Part shown: piece after piece, positions 22,615 to 22,692 of the stretch
How positions within the stretch are numbered: the first letter of the stretch is position 1
Layout of the letters: each line of letters begins with the position of its first letter
Source of the DNA: UBA12481 sp012523435
GTDB lineage: Bacteria > Bacteroidota > Bacteroidia > Bacteroidales > UBA12481
Assembly: GCA_028686135.1 (NCBI GenBank)
Contig: JAQUCP010000029.1
Span: 1-22,692 of the forward strand
Reading direction: 5' to 3'
DNA: 22,692 nucleotides
The notes under the pieces: model-generated
Told to the model about the DNA's origin: nothing
Database searches by the model: none
What the model saw: only the letters and a program-made list of their open reading frames with translations
Position numbers and translations under genes: made by a program

Positions 22615-22692
22615 AACACAGATGACTAACCTATCTGAACCATCCAGTGCAGTTTGCTCAAAATTTTTTCCTATATTGGTCATAATTCAATC

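Noticed and set aside
16999..22692. CRISPR array or insertion sequence as explanation of the repeats
   Set aside because: There are only three copies, two of 234 bases and one partial, kilobases apart, with genes between them. No spacer pattern, transposase or clear terminal inverted repeats are visible.

Overview
The window looks like chromosomal DNA of a member of the Bacteroidota. The signs are a GH92 mannosidase lipoprotein, a DUF4249-type lipoprotein, two proteins with type IX secretion (T9SS) C-terminal sorting domains, several Bacteroidota -7 boxes (TAnnTTTG) just upstream of start codons, and the ribD, prmC and recX genes lying close together. No species can be named from the sequence alone.

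Positions 1-4590 hold a sugar-catabolic cluster on the + strand: the tail of a phosphofructokinase gene that appears cut short, a SIS-domain sugar-phosphate isomerase/deaminase, a ROK-family sugar kinase and a GH92 alpha-mannosidase lipoprotein. Together they suggest release of mannose (and perhaps amino sugars) from N-glycan-like material, phosphorylation, and entry into glycolysis at fructose-6-phosphate. Positions 4618-7529 hold a large TPR protein and a secreted protein with a possible permuted papain-like His/Cys pair. On the - strand from 13232 down to 7542 lie RibD, an Mpv17/PMP22-like membrane protein, a secreted aminopeptidase P and a secreted S9 (DPP-IV-like) peptidase.

Positions 13386-17037 return to the + strand: an M3 oligopeptidase lipoprotein with a terminator, a tRNA-Val(CAC) with C instead of U at position 33, a second terminator, then overlapping prmC and recX.

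From the 3' end of recX to the end of the window the character changes to an accessory region. A 234-bp segment that includes the last 12 codons and stop of recX occurs at 16999-17232 and again, about 96% identical and without gaps, at 20465-20698. A shortened third copy lies at 22497-22614. The first two copies form the 5' leaders of genes for unrelated secreted proteins: an AT-rich T9SS metallopeptidase (followed by a T9SS kelch protein), and a small Cys-containing secreted protein. All copies carry ATGTTAAA boxes in direct repeat at about one helical turn, resembling an OmpR/PhoB-type operator. The region ends with a DUF4249 lipoprotein preceded by an unidentified gene remnant. The main candidate for something new is this mobile or duplicated promoter-leader module that begins inside recX and sits in front of different exported proteins.
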